Part shown: piece after piece, positions 24,747 through 31,835 of the stretch
How positions within the stretch are numbered: the stretch's first letter is position 1
How the letters are laid out: each line of letters opens with the position of its first letter
Source: an uncultured bacterium
Lineage (GTDB): Bacteria > Nitrospirota > Thermodesulfovibrionia > Thermodesulfovibrionales > Thermodesulfovibrionaceae
Direction of reading: 5' to 3'
NCBI GenBank assembly: GCA_937924475.1
Contig: CALDSV010000039.1
Coordinates: 1-32,465 of the forward strand
Length of the DNA: 32,465 nucleotides
Notes under the pieces: model-generated
What the model was told of the DNA's origin: nothing
Seen by the model: the letters and a program-made list of their open reading frames with translations, nothing else
The model's database searches: none
Made by a program: the position numbers and the translations under genes

Positions 24747-25369
24747 TATGTGGGAGTGACACCATACTTAACGATGTTAATTAATGTATCATCAGGTTTG
24801 GGAAGTCCTGCAATTTTCCATGCCACAAGAGGGTCAATCAATTTTTCAGCAATACATTCCTTAGGCTGATTAACATTTTTGCATATGAAATTCAATACAG
24901 GAAAGTAATTATACTTTTTGTAGTAGTCATTGATGAATTTTACAATCTCCATCTGATCTTTGGAAAGTATCCCTAAGCCTTCTCTTAGGGCTATTGCTTG
25001 TGCTACTTTTTCATTCCAGTCATTAATGTTTTTAAGATAGCCTTCTTCATCAAAAGCAACAGTTTTTTCCACAGATTTGTACTCGGAAATTTCTTCAGCT
25101 TTTTCTCTTTCAAAGCGTTCTTTTTCAGTGAAATTTTTTATAAACTGTCCTACCTGAATACCAAGATATACACATTTTAAATTGTTCATACAGTCATCAG
25201 CGTCTTTTTTGTCAAGATGAGTTATAAGTTCTGATACTCCCTTTTGAAATCTGATAATATAAGACTGTTTTTCTTCACTGTAGTAGATATTAACATTGAA
25301 ACCGTGTTTTTTTACCTCAGGATACATTTCCATTATTTTTGATTTTAAATCATCAATTGTGTAAGCCAT
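24746..25369 (-). CDS. DsrC/TusE-like protein lacking both redox cysteines, with an extra N-terminal domain
   Basis: 207 residues. Residues about 104-192 match the DsrC/TusE/DsvC fold (FDEEGYLKNINDWNEKVAQA, LSKDQMEIVKFINDYY, then the conserved AGLPKP at 187-192). In true DsrC the tail has two sulfur-carrying cysteines, one before AGLPKP and one in the TGC after it. Here those places are W184 and T195, and the tail runs on for 11 more residues. C163 and C172 lie elsewhere. It therefore cannot carry sulfur in the DsrC way and resembles the cysteine-less regulatory relatives of DsrC. The N-terminal 100 residues (beta-rich, then a charged helix) were not recognised. It lies 9 bp after the superoxide dismutase gene and overlaps korA. 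Confidence 0.78.
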   Translation of the reverse strand: MAYTIDDLKSKIMEMYPEVKKHGFNVNIYYSEEKQSYIIRFQKGVSELITHLDKKDADDCMNNLKCVYLGIQVGQFIKNFTEKERFEREKAEEISEYKSVEKTVAFDEEGYLKNINDWNEKVAQAIALREGLGILSKDQMEIVKFINDYYKKYNYFPVLNFICKNVNQPKECIAEKLIDPLVAWKIAGLPKPDDTLINIVKYGVTPT

Positions 25370-25378
25370 AAAATCCTC

Positions 25379-25957
25379 CTATTTAATTCTTTTTTCTACT
25401 TCTTGCCAATTAATGTTTTTAAAAAATGCCTCAATGTAATCAGCTCTCTTAAGTCCATAGTCAATCATAAAGGCATGCTCAAATACATCCATAATTAAAA
25501 GTGGATTGCAACCAGCTGGATGTCCTACATCATGCTCATTAATCCAGAAATTGAAAATTCTTCCAGAAAAAACATCCTGATAGAGACCAACCCAACCAAT
25601 TCCTCGCATTGTTCCAGTTCCTCTGAAATCTTTCATCCAGTTATCAAAACTACCAAAGTTTTCATTTATGAGTTTGGCAAGTTTGCTATCCTGAGGAAGA
25701 ATTCCATCACCACCAAGATTTTCAAAATAAAGTTCATGGAGTCTCATGCCATTCCATTCCCAACCAAGCCTTCTTTTAAGTTCTCCAAACTCAGGATTAC
25801 CTGTCTTTCCATCTTTTAACATGGCATCTAAAGTATCAAGAAGTTTATTAGTATTGTTTACATAACCCTGATAAAGAGTGAAATGATTTTTTAGAAGAGT
25901 TTCACTGAAGCCTTCTATTCCAAGAAGATTTGAATAATCCTTTGCTTCATAAGCCAT
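25379..25957 (-). CDS. sodB: Iron/manganese superoxide dismutase
   Basis: 192 residues, typical length, no signal peptide, so cytoplasmic. Metal ligands are in place: H25 (LKNHFTLYQGYV), H74 (RLHELYFENLGG), D157 and H161 (MDVFEHAFMIDY). The tail with YIEAFFKNINW is normal for the family. The form GGDG after the second ligand and the unusual INEHDVGHPAGCNPL stretch resemble anaerobe-type enzymes; metal preference cannot be fixed by eye. It is the first gene of the operon with the DsrC-like protein and the 2-oxoacid oxidoreductase, read from a strong promoter about 150 nt upstream. Confidence 0.93.
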   Translation of the reverse strand: MAYEAKDYSNLLGIEGFSETLLKNHFTLYQGYVNNTNKLLDTLDAMLKDGKTGNPEFGELKRRLGWEWNGMRLHELYFENLGGDGILPQDSKLAKLINENFGSFDNWMKDFRGTGTMRGIGWVGLYQDVFSGRIFNFWINEHDVGHPAGCNPLLIMDVFEHAFMIDYGLKRADYIEAFFKNINWQEVEKRIK

Positions 25958-26112
25958 GACTTTACATCCTAAATTAAAAATTACTAATAATAAATATTTT
26001 ACTATGAATAAAATAGGTCAACCTTTCATGAAAATTAAAATTTTGCTTTGCAAACCTCATAAATTTTCTCTCTGAAAAATATTAACCCTCTCGCTATAAA
26101 CTATTATAATCA

Positions 26113-26141
26113 ATGATATCAGATAAACTTTTGATTGTCAA
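26113..26141 (-). promoter_or_regulatory. Strong promoter of the sod-dsrC-like-kor operon
   Basis: On the minus strand there is a consensus TTGACA (26141-26136), a 17-bp spacer and TATCAT (26118-26113) with an extended TGA in front. Transcription from about 26106 leaves a leader of about 150 nt before the sod ATG. The -35 overlaps that of the divergent promoter for the AAA ATPase gene. Confidence 0.75.
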
Positions 26142-26160
26142 TATCTTTATTTTTTATAAT
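26131..26160 (+). promoter_or_regulatory. Promoter of the ExeA/MshM-type ATPase gene
   Basis: TTGATT (26131-26136), an 18-bp spacer and TATAAT (26155-26160). It predicts transcription from about 26167 and a leader of about 155 nt. The -35 overlaps the opposite-strand -35 inside the symmetric string TTGATTGTCAA (26131-26141). Confidence 0.6.
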
Positions 26161-26166
26161 TAAACT

Positions 26167-26322
26167 TAAAAATCCATAATAGATGATGGGTTATGATTTA
26201 CAAGTGAATTCTTGGTGAAAAGCGGGGATAAGCAAACCCCATTTGTAGGGCAGTAAATTTTATTTAATGAAGATATATATATTTAAACAAAAAAAGTTTA
26301 ATTAAAATTTTTAGGAGCAATA
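26167..26322 (+). promoter_or_regulatory. 5' leader of the ATPase gene with alternative G/C hairpins
   Basis: GGGG (26224-26227) can pair with CCCC (26237-26240), and the same C-run can instead pair with GGG (26248-26250). In an otherwise AT-rich leader this makes two mutually exclusive small hairpins. No known riboswitch was recognised. The remainder, including an AT-repeat near 26274-26282, looks unstructured. Confidence 0.35.
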
Positions 26323-27144
26323 ATGGAATACTTGGAATTTTACAAACTTAAGGAAGATCCTTTTGGTATAACTCCAGATCCTGATTATTTTTATCCTTCT
26401 AAATGGCACAAAGAGGCTTTACATACCATGGAATATTTCTTAAAAAAAGGAGAGAGTTTTTTACTTATTACTGGTGAAGCGGGAACTGGCAAGACTACTC
26501 TTATAAGAACTTTTTTAAAAAACTTTAACTTAGTCCATCCAATTGTTATTTATCATTCCACTTTAAATCCTAAAGAATTTATTAAAATTCTTGTTAAAAC
26601 AATATCTGAAGACGAGATCATCGTTACTGACAAAGACATGGAAAAAATTGAACTTACAGGTATTTTAAAGGAGGAATTTTACAGGAGAAAGGCACAAGGA
26701 ATTAGAAATATCATAATAATTGATGAGGCGCAGGATTTAGCAGAAGAGACTCTTGTAGAGATAAAACATCTTTCGAACATGGAAACAGAAAAAGAGAAAC
26801 TCCTTCATTTTATACTTATGGCTCAACCCTATTTTGAAGATAAGTTATCAAAAAAAGAATATAATCAACTATCTCAAAGGATAAGTTTGAAGGTGAAGCT
26901 TTATCATTTTGACAGAGACGAAGTTGAGTCATATATAAAATTCAGACTTCAGCGAGCAGGAGAGGTGCCAGTTACTTTTGAAAGAGGAGCAATAAAGAAG
27001 ATTTATAAAGCCTCTAAGGGTATTCCCAGATTAATAAATTTAATATGTTCAAGAGCTTTGATGGTTGGATATCTTGAAAGTTCTTATGTCATAAAAAAAT
27101 CTCACATAAAGTCTGTATTGAAATATTTAAATTTAAGTGATTGA
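26323..27144 (+). CDS. ExeA/MshM-type AAA ATPase
   Basis: 273 residues: MEYLEFYKLKEDPFGITPDP is the family opening, Walker A is GEAGTGKT (51-58) and Walker B is IIIIDEAQDL (about 130-139). Sensor residues lie in QRISLKVKLYHFDRDEVESYI, and GIPRLINLICSRALM ends the AAA lid. The protein ends soon after, without the membrane and peptidoglycan-binding parts of ExeA/GspA, which matches MshM of MSHA pili. It is cytoplasmic and is thought to help position or assemble the secretin complex. An AGGAGC site precedes the ATG. It lies 8 kb from the pilus operon but beside a second prepilin and a TPR protein, so it very likely serves the same machine. Confidence 0.86.
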   Translation: MEYLEFYKLKEDPFGITPDPDYFYPSKWHKEALHTMEYFLKKGESFLLITGEAGTGKTTLIRTFLKNFNLVHPIVIYHSTLNPKEFIKILVKTISEDEIIVTDKDMEKIELTGILKEEFYRRKAQGIRNIIIIDEAQDLAEETLVEIKHLSNMETEKEKLLHFILMAQPYFEDKLSKKEYNQLSQRISLKVKLYHFDRDEVESYIKFRLQRAGEVPVTFERGAIKKIYKASKGIPRLINLICSRALMVGYLESSYVIKKSHIKSVLKYLNLSD

Positions 27145-27220
27145 TAAATTTTACACAAATTTCCTTTAATCATCAAGCAGGATTATCATGAAAGTTATCA
27201 TAATGACGCCCATCCTCTGT

Positions 27221-27270
27221 CATTGCGAGGACGACCCTGAATGTAAACGAGGGGAGGACGAAGCAATCCC
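27221..27270. repeat. REP-like palindromic repeat unit between convergent genes
   Basis: CATTGCGAGGACGACC ... GGAGGACGAAGCAATCCC. The ends match the family seen at 6.4, 9.4 and 29.8-30.1 kb. The flanking 27211-27220 reads TAATGACGCC, a possible fragment of another unit. The rest of the 166-bp convergent gap is featureless. Confidence 0.75.
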
Positions 27271-27311
27271 TTATTTTCAATAAAATCGAAGACATTTACC
27301 AAGCCTTTTTT

Positions 27312-28178
27312 CTACTTTAGTCTTTCAATAGAAGAAATTACTGATGGATCACCTAATTGATAAAGTCTTTCATAAAGATTGAGGGCTTCTTTGTTTTTTC
27401 CTTTTTTTTCCTTTACTAATGCTAAATTATATATGGCGGTTTTATTTTGAGAATCAAGGGAAAGCACTTTGTTAAAAATTTCCTCTGCTTTATTAAGTTC
27501 ACCCATTTTTGCCTTTATAACTCCGTAATTAATAAGAATCTCTTTGTCATTTTTACTGCTATTTATAGCTAACTCTGCATAGTGCTCAGCCTCTTTTAGG
27601 TTTCCACTAAGAAGATAAAGAGTTGCGATTTTATTGAGAATTTTTGGCTCTGCCTTTCCAGAGTAATTAACATATTCTTTGTATTCATTTATTGCCTCGT
27701 TTATTAATCCTTTTTCTTCAAAATCCTGGGCTCTGTAGAGAAAATCTGCACCTTTGAAGGTTTCAAGAGAGTTTAATGCAATCTCAGTAGGCTTATTATC
27801 CTTGCTGTTTCTGTTTGCCAACTTTAAGCTTTCCTTCTTTTGATTTTCCTCTGAGGGATTTGTATTTTCAACAGCAGCTTTTGACTGTTTAATTTGTAAA
27901 GTTTTTGAGTTTTCATTTAAATTAGTCTTTTTTTCACCTTCTAATTGTGGTGTCTGAGCTTGAGATTGAGGAATGTTTTGAGTAATTTTTTGGGTAGGAT
28001 TAGGCTCATTTTTTGCTTTTACGGAGAAATACTTTTCATAAAAATAAGTGGCAGAAAATCCGCTTATTATTAAAAATAGAGAAATTCCAATTAAAAGAAA
28101 AAATTTTTTTGAAGGCTTGTTTCCCTTGACTATTCTCAGTAAGCCTGGTGGTATGTCTTTTTTCCCTTGCTCTATCAC
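27312..28178 (-). CDS. TPR membrane protein (MshN-like)
   Basis: 288 residues. It has a short cytoplasmic N-terminus (IVKGNKPSKK), one membrane helix (about 25-45, hydrophobic run FFLLIGISLFLIISGFSATYF), a Gln/Lys/Asn-rich linker (about 52-130), and then tetratricopeptide repeats from about 145 to the end (INEAINEYKEYVNYSGKAEP, ATLYLLSGNLKEAEHYAELA, KAEEIFNKVLSLDSQNKTAI). One-pass topology plus periplasmic TPRs matches MshN. The start is GTG at 28178, overlapping the upstream prepilin stop as GTGA, so translation is coupled. It probably forms a scaffold in the pilus machine; the partner is not known. Confidence 0.75.
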   Translation of the reverse strand: MIEQGKKDIPPGLLRIVKGNKPSKKFFLLIGISLFLIISGFSATYFYEKYFSVKAKNEPNPTQKITQNIPQSQAQTPQLEGEKKTNLNENSKTLQIKQSKAAVENTNPSEENQKKESLKLANRNSKDNKPTEIALNSLETFKGADFLYRAQDFEEKGLINEAINEYKEYVNYSGKAEPKILNKIATLYLLSGNLKEAEHYAELAINSSKNDKEILINYGVIKAKMGELNKAEEIFNKVLSLDSQNKTAIYNLALVKEKKGKNKEALNLYERLYQLGDPSVISSIERLK

Positions 28179-29584
28179 CTATCAGTAAACCCGTTAAGTG
28201 TGAAGTTAACCTGACAGTTTCCATTCTTATCTGCAGCCTGAGCCTGAGAGTAGGTTAAAGTCTGAATAACCGAAGACGTGCAATTTCCACGCGTAGATGT
28301 ATGTCTACTTATTGAACCACCAGAGTTTAAGGTTATTGTAGTGGTAGTAATCTCTGTTCCGTTTCCTCTATTATTTCTGCAAACACCACTCACTGTGAAG
28401 TCTTGAGTTGCTCCAGTTTGGTTCCATACTCTATAGGCAATGCAGCCTCCACCAACTCCACCACCACCTCCATCACCACCACCACTTGTTATTGTTATTG
28501 TAAATGCCCTGGAGGTTGTAGTGCAACCGTCCGAAAGAGAAACCACAAAATTATATACGCCTGCCGTTGTTGGAGTCCCAGAGATAACACCTGTAGATAG
28601 GTTTAAACCAGGCGGCAGAGATCCTGATGAAACTTCCCAAGAGTAAGAATTTTTACCTCCTGCTCCATAGAGGGTTACATTATATGCACCCCCTACAGTC
28701 CCAGAAGGTAGGTCAGAAGCATTGGTGATCCTTAATGTCTGGGGTTTAGTTATTATTCTTAATTTTTTATCAACAAAATTACGCTCACTTTCATCACTTT
28801 CAGAGAGTCTTACAGTAAAGGTATTAGTGTAATAACAGTCAGTTAGAGTTCCAGGGGTAGTTGAAGATAAGTCAACCGTCCCTGATATGAGCCCATCTGA
28901 AGAAAGCTTTAGTTTTTCTGGTAAGTTCCCATCTTGGAGAGAAAATTTAGGATTACATCCACCCTTCCAGATTATCTTTGTGAAATAGGGTGTATCCTCT
29001 TCTGCCTCTGGAAGTGTTGTGGTTGTAATCTCAAGGGACTGGCAGCTTAAGACCCTGTCTTTCAATTCGTCTATAGTAACATACTGAACCAGGTCATCGT
29101 AGGTATCGCTATATTCCTTGATTGTAAAAGTAGGGGGTGTTCCATTATTGTTTGTTACAGTATTGTTTGTTCCGTTTTCACCCATGCTTAAGATAATGAA
29201 TGCGGTATTTTCTTTACTTGTTCCTCGGTCGTTTATTGTAAAGCCTGTGGCATTTGAACAGCAGGCATCTCCTGATGTGAGGTCTTGCACAGGATAATAA
29301 TCCAGCTTATTTCCCCAAGCATCTTTATCTTGTACGATTTTACGAAACTCTGCCTCTACTGGCAATCTTTTATGTTTTACCACATATCCCAGGACAGCTT
29401 CTTTTGCAGCCTTTACAATATCCCTTGTCTCCTGTAATTTTGCCCTTTTTGTAAGTGGGCCAATCAAACTCGCACCAAGACCAATCATAAGTCCGAGAAT
29501 AACGAGAACAATAGCAACCTCTACAAGGGTTAATCCTTTTTGTTTATGATTGTAAAGGAAAATTTTATTAAAGAATGCTTTCAT
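28175..29584 (-). CDS. Prepilin-like protein with two Ig-like (He_PIG-type) domains
   Basis: 469 residues from the ATG at 29584, which has a GGAAGGAG site; an in-frame start at 29698 would add 38 unconserved residues. The 17-residue leader is cut after G17 (HKQKG / LTLVEVAIVLVILG), with Glu at mature position 5. After the pilin helix and a small pseudopilin head (about 40-180) come two Ig-like repeats (about 184-284 and 285-366; the second reads SLPPGLNLSTGVISGTPTTAG), a Gly-rich linker (367-380) and a Cys-containing C-terminal domain (381-469). It is far larger than a usual pseudopilin and may be a tip adhesin or minor pilin. It is co-transcribed with the TPR gene. Confidence 0.88.
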   Translation of the reverse strand: MKAFFNKIFLYNHKQKGLTLVEVAIVLVILGLMIGLGASLIGPLTKRAKLQETRDIVKAAKEAVLGYVVKHKRLPVEAEFRKIVQDKDAWGNKLDYYPVQDLTSGDACCSNATGFTINDRGTSKENTAFIILSMGENGTNNTVTNNNGTPPTFTIKEYSDTYDDLVQYVTIDELKDRVLSCQSLEITTTTLPEAEEDTPYFTKIIWKGGCNPKFSLQDGNLPEKLKLSSDGLISGTVDLSSTTPGTLTDCYYTNTFTVRLSESDESERNFVDKKLRIITKPQTLRITNASDLPSGTVGGAYNVTLYGAGGKNSYSWEVSSGSLPPGLNLSTGVISGTPTTAGVYNFVVSLSDGCTTTSRAFTITITSGGGDGGGGGVGGGCIAYRVWNQTGATQDFTVSGVCRNNRGNGTEITTTTITLNSGGSISRHTSTRGNCTSSVIQTLTYSQAQAADKNGNCQVNFTLNGFTDR

Positions 29585-29669
29585 GGGGATATCTCCTTCC
29601 ACATGGTAATGCTTAATATTTTCAAAGTAATAGAGGTTATTGATAATTTTGATTGTTTTATCATACTTT

Positions 29670-29698
29670 TTTATAACAAAAATTTTTAAGTTTTGCAA
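29670..29698 (-). promoter_or_regulatory. Promoter of the Ig-domain prepilin and TPR operon
   Basis: On the minus strand there is TTGCAA (29698-29693), a 17-bp spacer and TATAAA (29675-29670). The leader would be about 80 nt. Moderate match to consensus. Confidence 0.5.
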
Positions 29699-29787
29699 GC
29701 AATTTCTTATTTATTAGGGAATATTTTCAGTGACCTTTGCATTTTTTTAAGTGGCAGGGATATAGGGTATTGATAGTACTAAGTTTA

Positions 29788-30056
29788 GGATTGCTTCACC
29801 CTCTCAAAGCTCGGCTTCGCAATGACAGTGTAGAGGTCATTGGGAGGGTGACGAAGTCACCCGAAGCAATCTCATTGAAACCTTTTTCCCTTAAAACCGT
29901 GGATAGAGAGATTGCTTCGTCGCTATGGCTTGGTTCGCAATGACGCCTCCTTTTTGTCATTGCGAGCAGTCCGAAGGACTGAGTGGCAATCCCACTTTCC
30001 GTAGGAAAGTGGACGGCGAGATTGCTTAGTCGCTAACGCTTCTTGCAATGACGGAG
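29788..30056. repeat. REP-like palindromic repeat cluster (five units in alternating orientation)
   Basis: Units are at 29788-29827, 29836-29873 (inner hairpin GGGTGAC/GTCACCC), 29908-29946, 29956-29993 (AGTCC/GGACT) and 30017-30056. Units 1, 3 and 5 read GATTGCTT ... GCAATGAC; units 2 and 4 are the reverse complement. Between units 4 and 5 is a separate perfect hairpin, CCACTTTCC-gta-GGAAAGTGG (29993-30013). The cluster fills most of the 580-bp gap between the divergent prepilin and MFS genes; no gene is supported in it. Confidence 0.85.
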
Positions 30057-30150
30057 TAGGGAGACTCCTTACAATTACTGAAAATTGAGAGTTTCCAATG
30101 ACATATAATGAAGAAGAAAGTATCACTACTTCGGAAAAAGAAAAAGAGAA

Positions 30151-30159
30151 TGATATAAT
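30151..30159 (+). promoter_or_regulatory. Extended -10 promoter of the MFS gene (leaderless)
   Basis: TGATATAAT, with TATAAT at 30154-30159, is identical to the prepilin promoter -10. It ends 6 nt before the ATG at 30166, so transcription should begin at or within a base or two of the start codon. No Shine-Dalgarno sequence is present. Confidence 0.6.
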
Positions 30160-30165
30160 CATAAA

Positions 30166-31359
30166 ATGTCCCATCCCATTAAAAATAAGGAATTTAGGAC
30201 TTATTGGATAGGTCAAACTATATCCCTTAGCGGCACGTGGATGCAATATATTGCCCAGAATTGGCTTGTTTATATTTTGACTAAATCTGCTTTTTATCTT
30301 GGTTTTATTTCCTTTTTGTCTTCCTTTCCTGTTCTAATTTTTACTCTTTTTGCTGGAGTAGTTGCAGATAAATATTCAAGGAAAAAAATTTTAATTTTTA
30401 CCCAAATTTTCTCTCTTTTTCCAGCTTTGTTTCTTGGCATTATAATTCACATGAACATAGTTACAATTTGGCATGTTGCCCTTGCCTCATTTATTCTCGG
30501 TATTTCTGGAGCCTTTGATATGCCTGCAAGACAAGCCTTTATATCAGAATTAGTCTCAAAGGAAATGATTACAAAAGCAATTGCTATGCAATCAATCTCT
30601 TTCAATATTGCAAGAATTATAGGTCCTTTCTTGGCTGGTTTAGTAGTAACAAATTTTAATTTCCAAATGTGTTTTTATTTAAATGCCTTAAGTTTTATTC
30701 CTCTGATACTTATTTTGATTAGTCTTTGTGATAAAAGTTGCTCAGCTTCTCATGAGAGTAGCTCCTTTAAGGACTTTTTCAAAGAAGGCTTAAATTTTCT
30801 TCTAAACAACAAAAAGATACTCTTTATTATCCTTGCTGTGGGAAGTTTCACAATTTTTGGAATTTCTTTTATTCCAATTTTACCAATAATTGTAGATAAA
30901 ATTCTCCAATCTAACATTGAGGGATTAGGAATGATTATTTCATCGATAGGCTTTGGCTCTCTCTTTGCGGGAGGTCTTATAACTCTAAGAAAAGATATAG
31001 AAAACAAAGAAAGTCTAATATTCAAGGCTTCTATGATTATTCCCTTAGGGATTTTAGGGATTGCCTTTTCAAAAAATATCTACCTTACCATGCTCTTTGC
31101 CTTTGTTTTAGGTTTTGCTTTTGTTAATTTTTTCACAATGAGCAATAGCTTTATTCAAAATCAAACTGAGCAGAAACTTAGAGGAAGAATCATGAGTTTC
31201 TTTTCTTTCGTTTTTCTCGGATTTACTCCGATTGGTAATATTTTAGTAGGAATTTTAGTAGATATTTTTGGCGTAAGAAATGTTCTTCTTTCATATGCTC
31301 TTTTGTGTTTTCTATCGGGATTGTTTTTTCTTAAAATTTTAATATCTCGTAAATGTTGA
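30166..31359 (+). CDS. MFS transporter, EntS/MFS_3-like exporter
   Basis: 397 residues with about 12 predicted membrane helices. N-terminal NKEFRTYWIGQTISLSGTWMQYIAQNWLVY, the loop-2 motif GVVADKYSRKKIL (about 64-76), and AFDMPARQAFISELV after helix 4 are typical of the EntS/MFS_3 group, which exports siderophores or drugs by proton antiport. LRGRIMSFFSFVFLGFTPIGN in the second half is also characteristic. The substrate is unknown; no siderophore genes are in the window. The start appears leaderless. Other ATGs downstream would remove conserved residues. It reads toward gcvH, which has its own promoter. Confidence 0.87.
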   Translation: MSHPIKNKEFRTYWIGQTISLSGTWMQYIAQNWLVYILTKSAFYLGFISFLSSFPVLIFTLFAGVVADKYSRKKILIFTQIFSLFPALFLGIIIHMNIVTIWHVALASFILGISGAFDMPARQAFISELVSKEMITKAIAMQSISFNIARIIGPFLAGLVVTNFNFQMCFYLNALSFIPLILILISLCDKSCSASHESSSFKDFFKEGLNFLLNNKKILFIILAVGSFTIFGISFIPILPIIVDKILQSNIEGLGMIISSIGFGSLFAGGLITLRKDIENKESLIFKASMIIPLGILGIAFSKNIYLTMLFAFVLGFAFVNFFTMSNSFIQNQTEQKLRGRIMSFFSFVFLGFTPIGNILVGILVDIFGVRNVLLSYALLCFLSGLFFLKILISRKC

Positions 31360-31362
31360 TAT

Positions 31363-31376
31363 TTGATAATTATCAA
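31363..31376. promoter_or_regulatory. Perfect 14-bp palindrome overlapping the gcvH -35 region
   Basis: TTGATAATTATCAA is a perfect palindrome, followed by TGATAAG (31377-31383, sharing GATAA with it). The GATAAT-type half-sites recall a Fur-like box, but the spacing is not the canonical one. It covers the likely -35 of the gcvH promoter, a normal place for a repressor operator. Confidence 0.4.
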
Positions 31377-31399
31377 TGATAAGCTAATTTTTATATACT
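31370..31399 (+). promoter_or_regulatory. Probable promoter of gcvH-lpd
   Basis: TTATCA (31370-31375, 4 of 6 to consensus), an 18-bp spacer and TATACT (31394-31399). The leader is about 40 nt and ends in the ribosome site GGAGGG before the gcvH ATG. Confidence 0.5.
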
Positions 31400-31445
31400 T
31401 TATCAAGAAGGGCAACCATAGAAAATAATATTTAATGGAGGGAAA

Positions 31446-31835
31446 ATGAGTTTGGAAAATTACAGATTTCACAAAGAACATACCTGGGTAAAATTATCAG
31501 GTAAAAGTAAGAAAGTAAAGGTTGGTATCACAGACTATGCTCAAGAATCACTGGGAGATATTATCTACATTGAGCTTCCAGAGGTAGAATCTCATGTAGA
31601 TGCACACAGTGAGATGGCTGAGATTGAATCAACAAAAACTTCTTCACCGGTTATTGCACCTGTAAGTGGTGTAGTTGTTCAGGTAAATGAGGAACTTATT
31701 GACCATCCAGAAATAATAAATGAAGATCCTTATGGAAAAGGTTGGATTGCTGTGATTGAGATGGACAATCCTGATGAAGTGGATGACTTAATGGAACATG
31801 AGGAATACGAAAGTTATCTTGAAGAAGAAAAATAA
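31446..31835 (+). CDS. gcvH: Glycine cleavage system H protein (lipoyl carrier)
   Basis: 129 residues, normal length. The lipoylated lysine is K64 in EIESTKTSSPVIAPVSG. HTWVKLSG, VGITDYAQESLGDIIYIELPEVE and DPYGKGWIAVIEM match GcvH. It carries the aminomethyl group between the P, T and L proteins, or serves as a lipoyl shuttle. The P and T genes are not in this window, but the L-protein gene overlaps its stop (TAATG), so it is at least coupled to reoxidation of its lipoyl arm. A GGAGGG site precedes the ATG. Confidence 0.93.
   Translation: MSLENYRFHKEHTWVKLSGKSKKVKVGITDYAQESLGDIIYIELPEVESHVDAHSEMAEIESTKTSSPVIAPVSGVVVQVNEELIDHPEIINEDPYGKGWIAVIEMDNPDEVDDLMEHEEYESYLEEEK

Noticed and set aside
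29737-29943. 68-residue ORF in the gap before the MFS gene
   Set aside because: It reads straight through REP-like palindromes; the repeated peptide strings come from the repeats.
30099-30212. 37-residue ORF (start MTYNEEESITT) overlapping the MFS start
   Set aside because: No ribosome site, covers the MFS promoter and first codons, and is low in complexity; probably chance.
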